From contig JAOVFP010000008.1 of NCBI GenBank assembly GCA_025738555.1, forward strand, positions 5,146,001 to 5,210,000: a DNA stretch of 64,000 nucleotides, in the 5' to 3' direction. The notes under the pieces were generated by a model. The model did no database searches. It saw nothing but the letters and a program-made list of their open reading frames with translations, and was not told the origin of the DNA. Made by a program: the position numbers and the translations under genes. The DNA is from Cyathus striatus. Its lineage: Eukaryota > Basidiomycota > Agaricomycetes > Agaricales > Nidulariaceae. This document shows, in pieces, positions 47,346 through 58,541 of the stretch. Numbering within the stretch: the first letter of the stretch is position 1; the number at the start of each line of letters is the position of its first letter.

Positions 47346-48099
47346 CTAGTGGCACGCCATGCCCTTACCGCCATCCAACGTGTCAATATTAATAGTAGCG
47401 CCAAAGATATAATTCCCAAGGGCTGCACCAATAACAACTGCGGTGATAAGGTATGCCTAAAGAGTGAACAACAGTGTCAGAGATGATACTGATGAAGGTT
47501 AAGTGCGCACATTATATGTCATGAAGACCAACATAAGGAAGAACGAGAGGAAGACAGTAGCACCGTACAGGCCAGCCCTCAGTGCACGATATTTGGTAGG
47601 AACAGGTGTCCTAAAAGCAACACATTAGTCTCATTTTCATTCGTGGTATAAAAGGGGGTGTTGGCTAAAGAAAAGGCAGCCTACCCTGTCAAAGAAGCCT
47701 TCATCAGTGTGCCCGATAACAGTCCCATAGCCTCTTCGTACTCGCCTTCTACAGGAGTGCTTCGTCCACTTCTATCTCCAGAGCGCGATTTCCCTTTGCT
47801 TTGAGCACGAAGGGTGGAAGCGATGTGGACATCGACCTTGCGAGAGAAAACACGTAGATATTCGTAGAACACACCCAGGGCAACGATGGCGATGCACGAG
47901 AAGATGAACGCAGTGGTAGAAGAAATATGCCAGCTACGGAAGACGATGCATGTGTCTATGATATCTGTGTTCCTATGGTAGATGAATGATTGAATTGGAA
48001 CTGCGCTGTGAAGACTTGGGAAGCGTACCAGAGCATATGCATAGAGCACTTTACGCTGGGCATTGGCATATCGTGTCCCTCATGACCACCGTGATCCAT
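47346..48099 (-). CDS. Ctr-type copper transporter
   Basis: Trimeric Cu(I) channel-like importer. The N-terminus MDHGGHEGHDMPMPSVKCSMHM is a short His/Met copper-binding segment, followed by LWNTDIIDTCIVFRSW, typical of the fungal Ctr family. TM1 is STTAFIFSCIAIVALGVFYEYL. A cytoplasmic loop with RSGDRSGRSTPVEGEYEEA joins to TM2 YGATVFLSFFLMLVFMTYN and TM3 AYLITAVVIGAALGNYIFG. TM3 contains the GxxxG helix-packing motif (GAALGNYIFG). It ends with a Cys-His pair (MACH), which in Ctr proteins ends the metal path. Three introns. A vacuolar (Ctr2-like) or plasma-membrane site cannot be decided; the short N-terminus with few Mets favours the former. Confidence 0.92.
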
Positions 48100-48451
48100 G
48101 TTGTTGTAGAGGTTCGAAGTGGAAGTGGGAGAAAGATATGGAGGAGATAGAGTCTGACAGACCAAAGCTAAGGCAACGTCTTGACAACGTCACCAGCGCA
48201 GCACCCGCAGCGTGTTTGCTTCTGGCGCTTACATGGAATCACTAACACGAAGGCTAGATAAGCCTAAGATTGCTAGAACATGTAAGCTCATGTCAACCCG
48301 TACATGTATCGCTATAATAATACAGTATAAAATACTTATATATATTATTTTTGTAGTATGTATACAATGCATTATATCACCATCCAATGAGACCAAGTTA
48401 CAGGAGAATATATATACATATGCGATACCAACGCATAAAATGAATGACAGC
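48100..48451. other. intergenic region
   Basis: AT-rich 352 bases between the copper transporter start and the TFIIE beta stop (both minus strand). No separate gene supported. Confidence 0.45.
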
Positions 48452-49652
48452 TTAAGATTTTCCCGGAGCAACAAAATCCCTGGACAAATCGATCTCGCCC
48501 TTCAAATGTGTATTTGTGATACGCACTTGTCGCTGGCGAGGAGCACGCTTGTTTTTCTTCTTTGTACTCGGTGCCTTCGGGACCACAGCCTCTGAAGACG
48601 TCGCCTGCAGACCCTCTAGAGTAGACACATAAGCATCGTCGCTCTCAAGGGATATAACAACCAACTTACCCGATGTCAATTCCCTTAAGAGATCCACGTC
48701 GTTTGGAACTTTTAGGGAATGCCACAGGTCTCTGAACTCTGTTAAAGTGTTCAGTCAATGCATGTGGACAGAATCACACGACTCCCAACTCCTCCCTTCC
48801 ACAAGCTAATTCATAACTAAATGAAACGTACCATCCTCGACTGGCATTCCACCTGCCTCTTCCGTAGGTTTCACTTCGTTATAGAAAACCATACGAAGCT
48901 GTCCATCCTTTGCTGTTCGTGTCACGAGAACTTCTCCCTCTTTCTCCAACTCCTCAATTGCTTGCGGGGCATCCTTCCATGACTCCTTCAGTACTCGTAC
49001 TGATAGACCTCCGCCTTTTCTTGTTGACCGTTGAATTTCTGTCAACAGCGCAGGTTTACTACGGAAATTAAATTCATGCTGGAAGAGGTATGTTATCAAC
49101 ATCAGCAAAAATGAAAAGGAATAAGTGGCACACAGACTTTGTACGAATAAAGATCGGTTTTAGGGTCATATTGGACCTTTTCATGGGATTTGAATTTATC
49201 AAGGAGAACAGCGTCTGTATCCAAAGGAGTATTTGTAACGATAGCAATGTCTTGTAATCGCATAGGATTGTGAGTTGACTAGACGCCACAGAGTTAGCTG
49301 AGGCACAGGTCGAAAAAAACGGTCGACCACGCACTTTCAGATGGTTGACTGCATAGACCAGCTGTGTATTGACATTGGTACCAGTACCAGTGTCTGCTGG
49401 TTGCGAGTATACGACATCTACCAAGATAGCTCGATGAAGGACGGGGATTCAGGCTGTAGAGCACATACTAGCTTTCGGCCTCTTCTTCTTTGGAGATGAA
49501 TCAGATGTTGTTCCAGCGGCGTCAGATCCTCCTCCTCCTCCTCCACCACCACCGCCTCCTCCTAGTGGCGGAGGTTGCGAATGCCATGAAGTGTAGTTTT
49601 GTCTTTGCAGAACGGACTTGAAAGCAGCAGCATCCTGGGCTAGCTTGGACAT
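48452..49652 (-). CDS. TFA2: transcription initiation factor IIE subunit beta
   Basis: General RNA polymerase II factor that recruits and regulates TFIIH at promoters. The start at 49652 (MSKLAQDAAAFKSVLQRQ) is followed by a run of 12 glycines and a Lys-rich nuclear-signal-like PKKKRPKA. Tandem winged-helix domains follow: LVYAVNHLKSTHNPMRLQDIA, DKFKSHEKVQYDPKTDLYSY and HEFNFRSKPALLTEIQRSTRKGGGLSVRVLKESW for the first, and IEELEKEGEVLVTR with RMVFYNE for the second. The basic C-terminal motif KRAPRQRQVRITNTHLKGEIDL is highly characteristic of the family. About four introns. It lies head-to-tail with the copper transporter gene. Confidence 0.92.
49528..49563 (-). repeat. trinucleotide repeat encoding 12 glycines
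   Basis: Twelve consecutive Gly codons (GGN on the coding strand, CCN on the plus strand) in the N-terminal linker of TFIIE beta, using mixed GGA/GGT/CGG-type third positions. It is probably a length-variable spacer. Confidence 0.8.
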
Positions 49653-49934
49653 GTTAGGAAGAGGAACGCTCGTTCAATGGACCTGGTAGCTCTAAAAGCG
49701 CGATATTTTCTCACGGTCTGCAAACTCGATGCGAGGATCCCGTCTCTGGGCCTTCGAGCCACTGACTCATAAAAGTGACTGCAGTACGTACCAATTAATG
49801 CAGCTCTTCCTGTCAAAGGTCTCACATAATCGATAGATGTAAAGAAATACATTAACGAGAGTAAAAATACAGTGAGATATATAACCGTTACATGTGTACA
49901 TACTAAGTAGTCGACCAAATCGCTTTCTAAACTC

Positions 49935-50532
49935 TTAGTCCAATGTCCATGAATTCTCCTTGATTAGCTTCTCTCGTTCGAGCAGATATTTTCCTGTGTA
50001 GACCATTTCATATCAAGTCACTGGCAGTGTATATCGGACAATAAACAGTGTACCTTCTTTATATTTCTGGGAGTAATCAGATGCTTTGTGGTAGTACCAC
50101 CCTAATCGGTCGTTGCATCCCATGCAATGCAAGTCTGCAACGGTGTGAACTCCCGTTCTTCATATCATTAAGCGTCAGAACTTGGAATTGTGACATCAAC
50201 GCTGAACATACAGCAGAGAACGATCTTCTCTACGGCCCATTTTTACGTTAACTGCAGAGTTCATTAAGCTAAGTAACGCAGGCGCTGCATTGAGCTATGA
50301 CTGTGATAACCAGAATGAAGTGCTACTTGCAAGCCTCGTCCTTCACGTCCAGAGAAAGCTTTACTGATAAGCTCATCTTGTAATGCCTATAGAAGGATGT
50401 CATTAATGTGGTACTTGGAGTAAAGGAGGAATAGATGCATACAATTACTGTCGCACATTTCGAGCAGGAGAAGATTGGATGTCCCTGATAAGTGAGGATA
50501 ACCTGGTCCTTGGTGTCTGCGTTAATTGCCAT
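49935..50532 (-). CDS. Yippee-family zinc-binding protein
   Basis: Small single-domain Yippee protein (beta-tent fold with one zinc). Exon 1 (50532 down) reads MAINADTKDQVILTYQGHPIFSCSKC, giving the first CxxC. Exon 2 gives ALQDELISKAFSGREGRG, the characteristic LISKxFxGRxGR. A GC-AG intron (50269-50330) is followed by MNSAVNVKMGRREDRSLL. The next exon has TGVHTVADLHCMGCNDRLGWYY with the second CxxC, then KASDYSQKYKEG. The last exon is KYLLEREKLIKENSWTLD with a TAA at 49935-49937. All joins keep frame, and the complete order of motifs (CxxC, GRxGR, VHTVADLxCxxC, LGWYY, KYKEGKYLLE) matches the family. Its cellular role is poorly defined. It is divergent from VPS53 with a 279-base spacer. Confidence 0.9.
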
Positions 50533-50811
50533 GGTAAGTACTAAAACTGATTTCACAATAGCTCAGGGAAAAGAGGTTATATATGTTGCAAAGCTCTGAA
50601 AATGAAAATAGTATTATTGTGATAAGGAGGCAGGCAAAAACCCCAGAGGATCCCGGAATGGAGACGTGGTGGTGGTTTAGAGGCAAGGAGATGCCATGTG
50701 GATCGCGTAATGCAGCGCCAAATTTGGTAATCGCAGCTTCCTCCTTCCCCAGTACTCCCGGCGCCCGCCAGCTAGCAAACGCGCCCTGGCACCTCCTGGC
50801 ATCTGGACGTT

Positions 50812-53800
50812 ATGTATAACGATGACCTACCCAGAGAGGTCGTGGTAGCCATTCAGCGCGTGCTGGAACTCGAACCGACCCAAGAAAAAGATGATTTGGA
50901 TGGCTTGTCGAGCAACTTTAGCACTGTTCAGGTTCTGAATGACTTCTTTCCAGACGGTATGCGCCAATGCTACTACGATTCCCTGTAGCTATCTAATGTC
51001 TCTTATAGAGGCATCTCTGGCACACATTGACGAGGTGAACGCCAAACTGAACGAAACGCAAGCTAAACTACAGCAAGAACTTGACGCACTGGAAGACGAA
51101 CTTCGAAGTAGTAAAGATCCTGAGCGAATGTCTCTCATCCAGGAGATGATATCGGTTAGTTCACTCTCTACAATCTCATTATAAACTCTGTAAATGACAG
51201 TTATGATTTAAGGACTTGCTAGGCCAAATGTCGCGCATTAGGGAGAAAGCAACGGAGTCGGAGGCTGTGGTGAGGAATATTACGAAGGATATTCAGGTGT
51301 TGGATTTAGCAAAGAAGAACCTAATACTGAGTATGACGATAATGAAGAGGTTGCAAATGCTAGGTATGTTGTTAATATTTCATTGCAACAAATGCTGAAG
51401 ATGCCCGAAACAGTCAACGCGTTGACGCAACTTGAGGGTCTTATCAAAGAGAAGAAGTACGGCGACGCTTCTCAGACATTATCTGTCAGTCGTTTGTTAA
51501 ACAAGTATCCTCTACGCTCTGCTGATCATGTTAAACCACAGGCTATCAAGGGGATATCTGTCACCTTCAAAGCGTATACCTCTGTTCCACATATATCCAG
51601 AGTGTGGAAACGTATCCAAGAGATTCAAGGAGAACTGCGCACCCAGCTTGAAGGAGACTTTGATGCATTGTAAATCTGTTTTATCTGTGTTTCCAATGCC
51701 TTGGTTATCGTTCCTTTTGCAGCTTCGTCCAAGATCCAAGTAAAGGAGTGAAACCCGGCCTCATAGCTGAGGCCTGTCAAGCTGTGGATGTGATCGGACC
51801 TGAAGTCAGAACACAGCTTCTCGAGCGATTTGTCGCGCTTGAACTGAAAGAGTACCGTCGTATTTTCCGTACAAGTGATGAAGCAGGACAACTGGATAAC
51901 ATATCTCGTCGCTTTGCTTGGTTCAAGAGGTTGCTACAATCTCATGAGATGGAGCAAGGTCGTGTTTTCCCTGCAGATTGGCGTGTTAGCTGGTGGCTAT
52001 TGGCTAAGTTTGCTGAGATTACAAGGTGTGTCCCTCAACCAAACGGACTGTATCACCGACTGACGCTGTCTACCAGGGATGACATGACTGTTCTTCTAGC
52101 TAAAGCTGCCCCAAGTCTTAGTGTGAAATCATTACTGGAACACCTCCAAATAACAGCCGAGTTCGAAGCTAGTATGTCCAAGAAGTGGGCTACACCCGTA
52201 AGCTTCCTTCCCTATTTCTCCAATCGTGAACCCTTAAAGACGTCATGCATAGTTCCACGACATGCTGAAAACCGTAGCTGCAAATCCATCTAATCCTCCC
52301 AAACCTATCACAGCTGCGTTTGATGCTCACATGAACATATTTGTAGATGCTCAGGACAAGTACGGCTTGCATGTCTGTGCTTATACATTACTAACAAGTA
52401 TTATTAAAGGGTACTGGCAGATATGCTTGCACCGCATCGTAAACCGAAGAACAATAGAGGACAAGCTCGAACTTCCCTAGAAACACAACCCGCTGCCCCT
52501 GACGAGGAATCTTTTTCATCATCGGTATTACCATCTTCAACTGAGCTCTTCTATCTATACGGCCAAATTCTGGAACAATGCGCGAAATTGTCTACCGGAA
52601 AGGCGCTGTTCGATTTAGCTGGAGTGCAGAGGAAGTGGCTGCGGATATATGCTGAAGAGGTGCTTACGGCCCAGGCCAAACGGTATGTTTGTAGTGTATT
52701 TAGGAGCTTGACGTTCCTCTGACGTGTCGGCCGCGGACGAAGACCCTCAAATGTCCAGCCTCGAAAATCTATGGAGACTCGGATTGATCCTGACATCCTG
52801 AGGCAGACGTGTTTGCTCATTAACACAGCGGACTATTGTCAGACAACTGCACAGGAGCTAGAGCAGAAGATCAAGCAGAAGGTGGATGAAGAGTACAAGG
52901 AAAAGATTTCGTTCCATGCAGAATGTGATCTTTTCATTAGGTTTGTGGTCCCGGTCATATATCATAACTTTTATGCTTACCGCTATTAGTGCCGTATCGT
53001 CTGCGATATCCGCTCTTCTTCGCGAGCTTGAGTCGGCTATGGATCCAGCTTTCACGGTAATGGGGCGCATATCATGGGCAAATCTGAGTGAAGTCACTGG
53101 GCCTTCGCCCTACACAAGCGATCTCGTCAAGGCAGTAGAGCAAATAGTGGAAATCATCAAACCTCTAATAGAACAAAAGAAGTATATCAGAAACTTCCTT
53201 GACAAAGCATGCAGGTAAATATGAGGAGTCGCAATTATGATTATGGTTTTCATAGCTTTGCCGTTTAGCCTTATACTCGTGAAGTTCACGCATTCCCTGG
53301 TGCGGAGTCGACCGTTGAAGGAAATAGGGGCCGAACAGGTACTGTATGAGCTTCTGATGACATCCATTTTGGTACCTAACTCCCGCGAGAACAGTTGCTC
53401 ATTGATTTGCAAGTTGTCAAGTCGTATCTAACAAAGATGCCCGGGGAAGCTTTGCTAACCGCTATGTAGGTACAACATAACCTTTTACATCCCTGATTCT
53501 GATTCTTCTTGTAGCTACACCAAGTCTTTAACAAAAACAACCACTCGGCTAGAATCGCTGCTCAAAGCACTGGTAACACCGGTGGTGGGTATCATACTTG
53601 TCTGCTTTGGGAACATATCTTGATCATCTATGACAGGATCCTCCAGAAACATTTGTACTCAACTACAGCTTACACATCGGTGATGCTTCCTTGTCCAATT
53701 TCCAAAAGGTCAATGCATCTCTATTCAGTATCTCATGGTAAACTTACGGTTAAACTCACAGATCCTGGACCTAAAGGGGACCTCCAAAGCCGCCGAACAT

Positions 53801-54139
53801 GCCCTTGCAGACGCTTTCCTCGTCTTCACGAGCACTAAAACCGATCTTGAAAGCACTTCATTCTTATCATCGCTGGATATGGATCCTCCGTCCACAGCAA
53901 TGGTGGGTGGCAGCCTGCTTAGTCCCGCAGCCAGCAAGGTATCTTTGCCCTCTTTGGTGGGAGGAGGGGCCAGTGAAGGGATCTTTGCCAGCATGGTTGC
54001 ACCGCCTATGAGTGGCCCTCCTACAGGCACTACCGTTGGTGATACCGGAGCTACCCGCGGAGAGAAGCGCGAGGTCTTCTCTGATTTCAGACGTTTTGTT
54101 ACATTTGGTCTCAGGAAGGATTCTATCGCCCCGTCATAA
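50812..54139 (+). CDS. VPS53: GARP complex subunit VPS53
   Basis: Tethering-complex subunit that captures endosome-derived vesicles at the trans-Golgi network. The start MYNDDLPREVVVAIQRVLEL leads to VLNDFFPDEASLAHIDEVNAKL, the Vps53 N-terminal helix. Coiled coils follow (LNETQAKLQQELDALEDELR; IREKATESEAVVRNITKDIQVLDLAKKNL), then MTIMKRLQMLVNALTQLEGL, YTSVPHISRVWKRIQEIQGEL, and DNISRRFAWFKRLLQSHEMEQGRVFPADWRVSWWL with its conserved W-x-R-x-FP-x-x-W. ILRQTCLLINTADYCQTTAQELEQ is in the C-terminal half. The tail ends RRFVTFGLRKDSIAPS at 54139. About 15 short introns; no disruption found. Confidence 0.92.
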
Positions 54140-54356
54140 TTATACCATATACATGTAGTCTGGAAAATAATATCTATCGATCAAGTCATGAAGTCATAAA
54201 TGGGATCATCTGCTACACCACTGATATCAGAGTGCCTTAACAACGAAAATGCGAGCATGAGGTACTAAATACAAATGAATGGGTACAATACGGTTGGAAT
54301 TATCCAAAAAGTGTTAACCAAGAAAGCAAATAACACAACGAGTCCAAAAAAAGCGT

Positions 54357-57300
54357 CTATCGTGAAGTATCCTGCCCTGAATTACTACGACTGCTATCTG
54401 TATGGTATCCACGGAGAGGCTGAAGTGGTGAATTGAAGAAAGAATACGATTCGGATTGAGAATGCGTGGGGCGTGAACTGGTGGGGGGTGTCATCCCCAG
54501 CACGCGTTGCACGATAAAGTTGGGTGTCGACAATGGCGTGGACGCTTCCGAGCTAGGTAAAGGCGGGTGCGTAGGGAACTGGGAATCAGACGCCTCCCTC
54601 GGGTCCTGCGACTCCGAGTCGCTATGTCTGAAATTGAGATCCGAAACAGAAAAGGGTATACTCTCCGTCGGCGACGATGGATCCTCCAGGCTGCTCATGG
54701 CAGGATGCACGTGTAAATTGTCCGCCCCGTACGAGGTAGTAGAGTACCTCTCCTGGCGGGGGTAAGGAGAGGGGGGGATGGAAACTTGGAACGGGATCGG
54801 GAACGTGCTGGACGCTTGAGACGCATTCGAGCCGCCTTCTTCCCTTGCACGGTGGTTGGTGGCTAGACTAGGAGCGGTAGTGGCACTCCACCGACTCTTC
54901 TCCCTCGCCTCGGCCTTGAGCATCTCCCAAGCCCTCTCGCGCTCCGCGGAATCCGTAGTGCCATACACCGATCTCGAGCGCAACGAGGCGTCCGAAGAGG
55001 CTGTGAGATCAAGGAAGGAAGTCACCCCTTCCGAGGAGGACTGCGGCGGGCTGGGAGAGACCGAGTCGACGATGGGAGGCTGCAGCGCAGTGAGCGGGGT
55101 CAAACGGAATACAGCCGACGAGCCCTGCACAAAGTCTGATTGTTGAGTATTTGCAGCGGTAGCAAGGAGGTTCCCGCCGCTTGCCCTGCGTGCCTCGCCA
55201 ATATCCGCAGTGGAAGGATCGAATCTGACATGCGAAAGGCCCGACACCCGCGTCATCGAAGGCGACGTAACACCCACCATCCCCGACACAGGTCTCGACA
55301 TGATCCCTGACGTTCTCCTATTTTCTCCAATCACTCCAGATACGGGTCGGGATCTAGGCTGGTCAGGGAAGTCGATCCGGAACGGACTGAGCTCGCGCAC
55401 AGACAGAAACACCCCGTTGTTCACTTCCACCACTTCGTCGGGGGAGGTGACTTTGCTCGTGGGCTGCTGTGCTGTTACAGGCGCGTCGGGTTTGTTTTTA
55501 CCAGCGGCGATGGCCTCAAAGTTGCTTGTCTGGATCGGGGGAACAGGGAGACCTCTCGGCCCGCGGGGTTTCCGCCCTTGCACCAAAGAAGATTGCGTCA
55601 CAGCACTTTGCGGCCTCTGCGTGACATTCTCCTCCTGCGCAGCATACGCATGATGCGAAATCCTTCCTAGAGGTGGATACGCCGCCTCCGCCGTCCGAGG
55701 TCTCTGTTCACCATCCCCACCCAAACTGGCAGAAATAGCCCGACTCGTCCGCGGACTCAGGCCCCTCAACGCAGCACGCGCCGTTGCAGGTCCCAAGACC
55801 GCACTCCTCGCGCTTTCCCTCGCCTCCTCCTCAGGAAGGACACTCCCACGATCCTGCCTCCGTATAGGTTTCAGCTGGATAGTCTGCCTGGGGATAGTTG
55901 ACGACACAGGCTCGTACGTGTCCCGGTCATGTCCTACAGTCGCCCCTGCAGAAACGGTGCTCCCGGACACTGTCCTTGGACCACTTGGCGGACTCGCGTT
56001 CCCCGCCATCTTCTTCCTCGACGCCTTGCTCCTCAGCCCTGCACTGAGCCCAGCGAGGGAGTACATAGGCGGCTTGGGCGACGACGGTGTAGAAATATAC
56101 GAGAGCGTCGCGATCCCTGACTCGTGCGTGTCCTCCGACGCCACAAGTTCATCTTTATCCTTATCCACGGGCGAAATCGTATCTTTCAGGGGTAAATTCA
56201 AAGCATAGCTGGGAGACCAGGATCGTTTCTGGTTCTGACTGCGGTGGGTGCTCTGGGACAAGGCGCGTTGTTTGCCTTTGGCCGTCAACGCCTTCCTCAC
56301 GCGGAAGCTGGACGTGATGCTGAATTTGGAGGAAGAGGACGTTTTACTTTTTGAACTGGCTGTCGTTGGTTCCCTTTGTACTGCGGCTCCCGCCGCGCCG
56401 GGACTCAGATTATCCCCTGCGCTATCGGAATGGCGAAACATGATACCATTTCCTATCCTGAGATCCTGCATCTCGCGCTTCCACCTTACGAACCCGCTCT
56501 TGCCACTATCCCTTGTCCGCTGCGGTCCTCGCATGGGCACGAGCCCCTCTTCCCGTGGAGGCTGATCCTGGGACTGGGGGCGGATATCCATGACTCCGTC
56601 ATGGGGACTCAGCACCTCGCGCTCTTTGCCCGCCTCTCCCTCCTCCTCCCACCTTGAGCGAGAGAATCGACCCATGGCGCGGAGCTGTTGTTTCTGCTTC
56701 CTGCGCGGGCGGTAGATGAGGAAGAAGAAGAGGATGCCGGAGAGGAGGAGGAAGGCGAGGATGCCTGCGAGTGCGAATGCTGCTATTGTGCCCTTTGGGA
56801 AGGAGGTGCTTGCGGAGACTATGGCGGGTGCTGATGAGGATGAGGGAGAGGGTGCTGAGGGCCTGTGTGCTGGATTAGAAGGGACAGGTAGGAAGGGAGG
56901 GAGAGACGAACAGGGGAGATCCATCAGCGAATACTGTCCATCCACCATTGGCTACTTCCAATGTGCCACCGCCTTCGTTGCGCACTAGCACGTCGTGGGT
57001 CATGTTTCCTTGCAAACCCGTAGCGTAGAATAACAGCGCGTTTGGGACGGTAAAGGAGCTTTTTGCAGAGTAGATAGGCGAGGAGCTGTTGTCGAGTGTG
57101 ACAGAGTAGTTTCCGGCGGAGGGGGATGTGGTGCCAGAGAGAAAGAATGCTTGGCCTGTGTTATAGTTTGTTGAATTGGATTGGAATGGTTAGAAGGAGG
57201 TGAAATGGAAGACAGATTAGTGTTAGTGTGATTTAGTTAGTGGGAGGCTAAGATCTGACCTAGGAATTGGATGTGAGCTGTATCTCCTTGCTGCTGCGAG

Positions 57301-58029
57301 GCACGGGAGGATGAGTCGGTGCCATTTGTCCAGTTGCCGTGGAAATCGATGAGGATGTCGGGGAGGGTTTGGTTAGTGGGCTGGGTGCTTGGGTAATGTG
57401 AGTAAGGTGATATGTAGTGAATGAAATGTAAAATGAATGAAATGATGGGGGATCAACGTGCAGAATGGAAAGGGAAAACTTACTTGTTCTGCCATGATGA
57501 TTGGACGGAGGCATAATCGAAGACGAGCATGCTAGTGTTCATGGGCTGGCCTGGCACGGGACCAATGTCGACGGTCATGGAGAGCAAGTGATCGCTCTGG
57601 GGGAGGTTAAATTGAGAAAACAAAAGGCCGTCAGAGACGGTGCTGGTAGTGGTATTGACGGGGGTCTGTGTGCCGTCGATGAATATGGAATAGTTTGCAT
57701 CGTGTGTTATGTTTCCGTAGAGCTGAATTCCTGTGCCTGCGGGGAATTGTTTGAGAGGTTTAACGAAGCCGCGAAGGCCGTTTTTTTTATCACATTGGAA
57801 GATACGAAGCACTCTTACCGAACCAGCGCACAGCCAGGGCAGCGCCGTCGAGAGAGGTAATATGTAGACTGGTTCCATTGCCTAGTTGGGCGGGGGAAGT
57901 GGCGAAGGCGGAGTTGGTAAAGTAGGGGTTCCATCCTGCGGTGAGGTTTGGGGAGCCAAGGGTGTCGGAGAAGGGGGAGTAGGCGATGGTGGGGGACGTG
58001 TCGTCTAGGGTGAACAGAAAGAGTGCCAT
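54357..58029 (-). CDS. single-pass membrane protein with large disordered cytoplasmic tail
   Basis: Uncharacterised type I-like protein of an architecture common in Agaricomycetes. The N-terminal half is extracellular-looking and N-glycosylation-rich, with two similar beta-sandwich segments: LDDTSPTIAYSPF...TSLHITSLDGAALAVRWFG, then GIQLYGNITHDANYSIFIDG and DHLLSMTV. A second unit reads DTAHIQFL...NYSVTLDN. After a 48-nt intron (CT|GTTCGT to ACAG|GCCCTC) a Ser/Pro stalk leads to one TM helix (FALAGILAFLLLSGILFFFLIY) and the stop-transfer RPRRKQKQQL. The remaining about 780 residues are Ser/Pro/Arg-rich. The predicted start (MALFLFTLDD) lacks an obvious signal peptide, so the true start may be upstream or the TM may act as anchor. 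Function unknown. Confidence 0.75.
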
Positions 58030-58541
58030 GGACTCATGTGAGTGGGAAGAGGAGGGAGTATATAGTGTAGATTAGGATTGGGCGGATGAGTGGATCAGAT
58101 GAAGTGAAAATTGAGTGGGAGGGGGAGAAGAGGGCTGTCCCGGGAAGTGGGCGTGCAGAAGGAAGGGAGAAGAGCAAATAAAGGGAGATAAAGTGCTAAT
58201 AGAATTGTCATACCGACCAAGTGGCGAGGGTCTCCTTCATCTTATCATTTTCCATATTTGGTCATTTGTATGTTTTACGTGGCCGCTCGCCACCGCGACC
58301 CTCCGTACCACCTCCATGCAGCTTCCATAGGCCTCCATAGGCCTCCATAAGTCCATGCTCTTGCCAGTCTGCACCCATTTGTCGCAGCCACCGTCCGCAC
58401 CCGCGTCCCCGCACCTGACGCCATCACTCACACCAACATTTGAATCCCGGAAGATCATTCCCTTTCTAGCTAGTCGCTCTTCATTCAAATCACCTGCTAC
58501 CATCTTATAATATCTCTGCCACCTCAACAACCAACCACCCC
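58030..58541. promoter_or_regulatory. divergent intergenic region
   Basis: 512 bases between the start codons of the membrane protein (-) and the lid-domain protein (+). Contains a small tandem repeat at about 58325-58350 (CATAGGCCTC units) and GGAG-rich sequence near 58110. No gene recognised. Confidence 0.5.
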
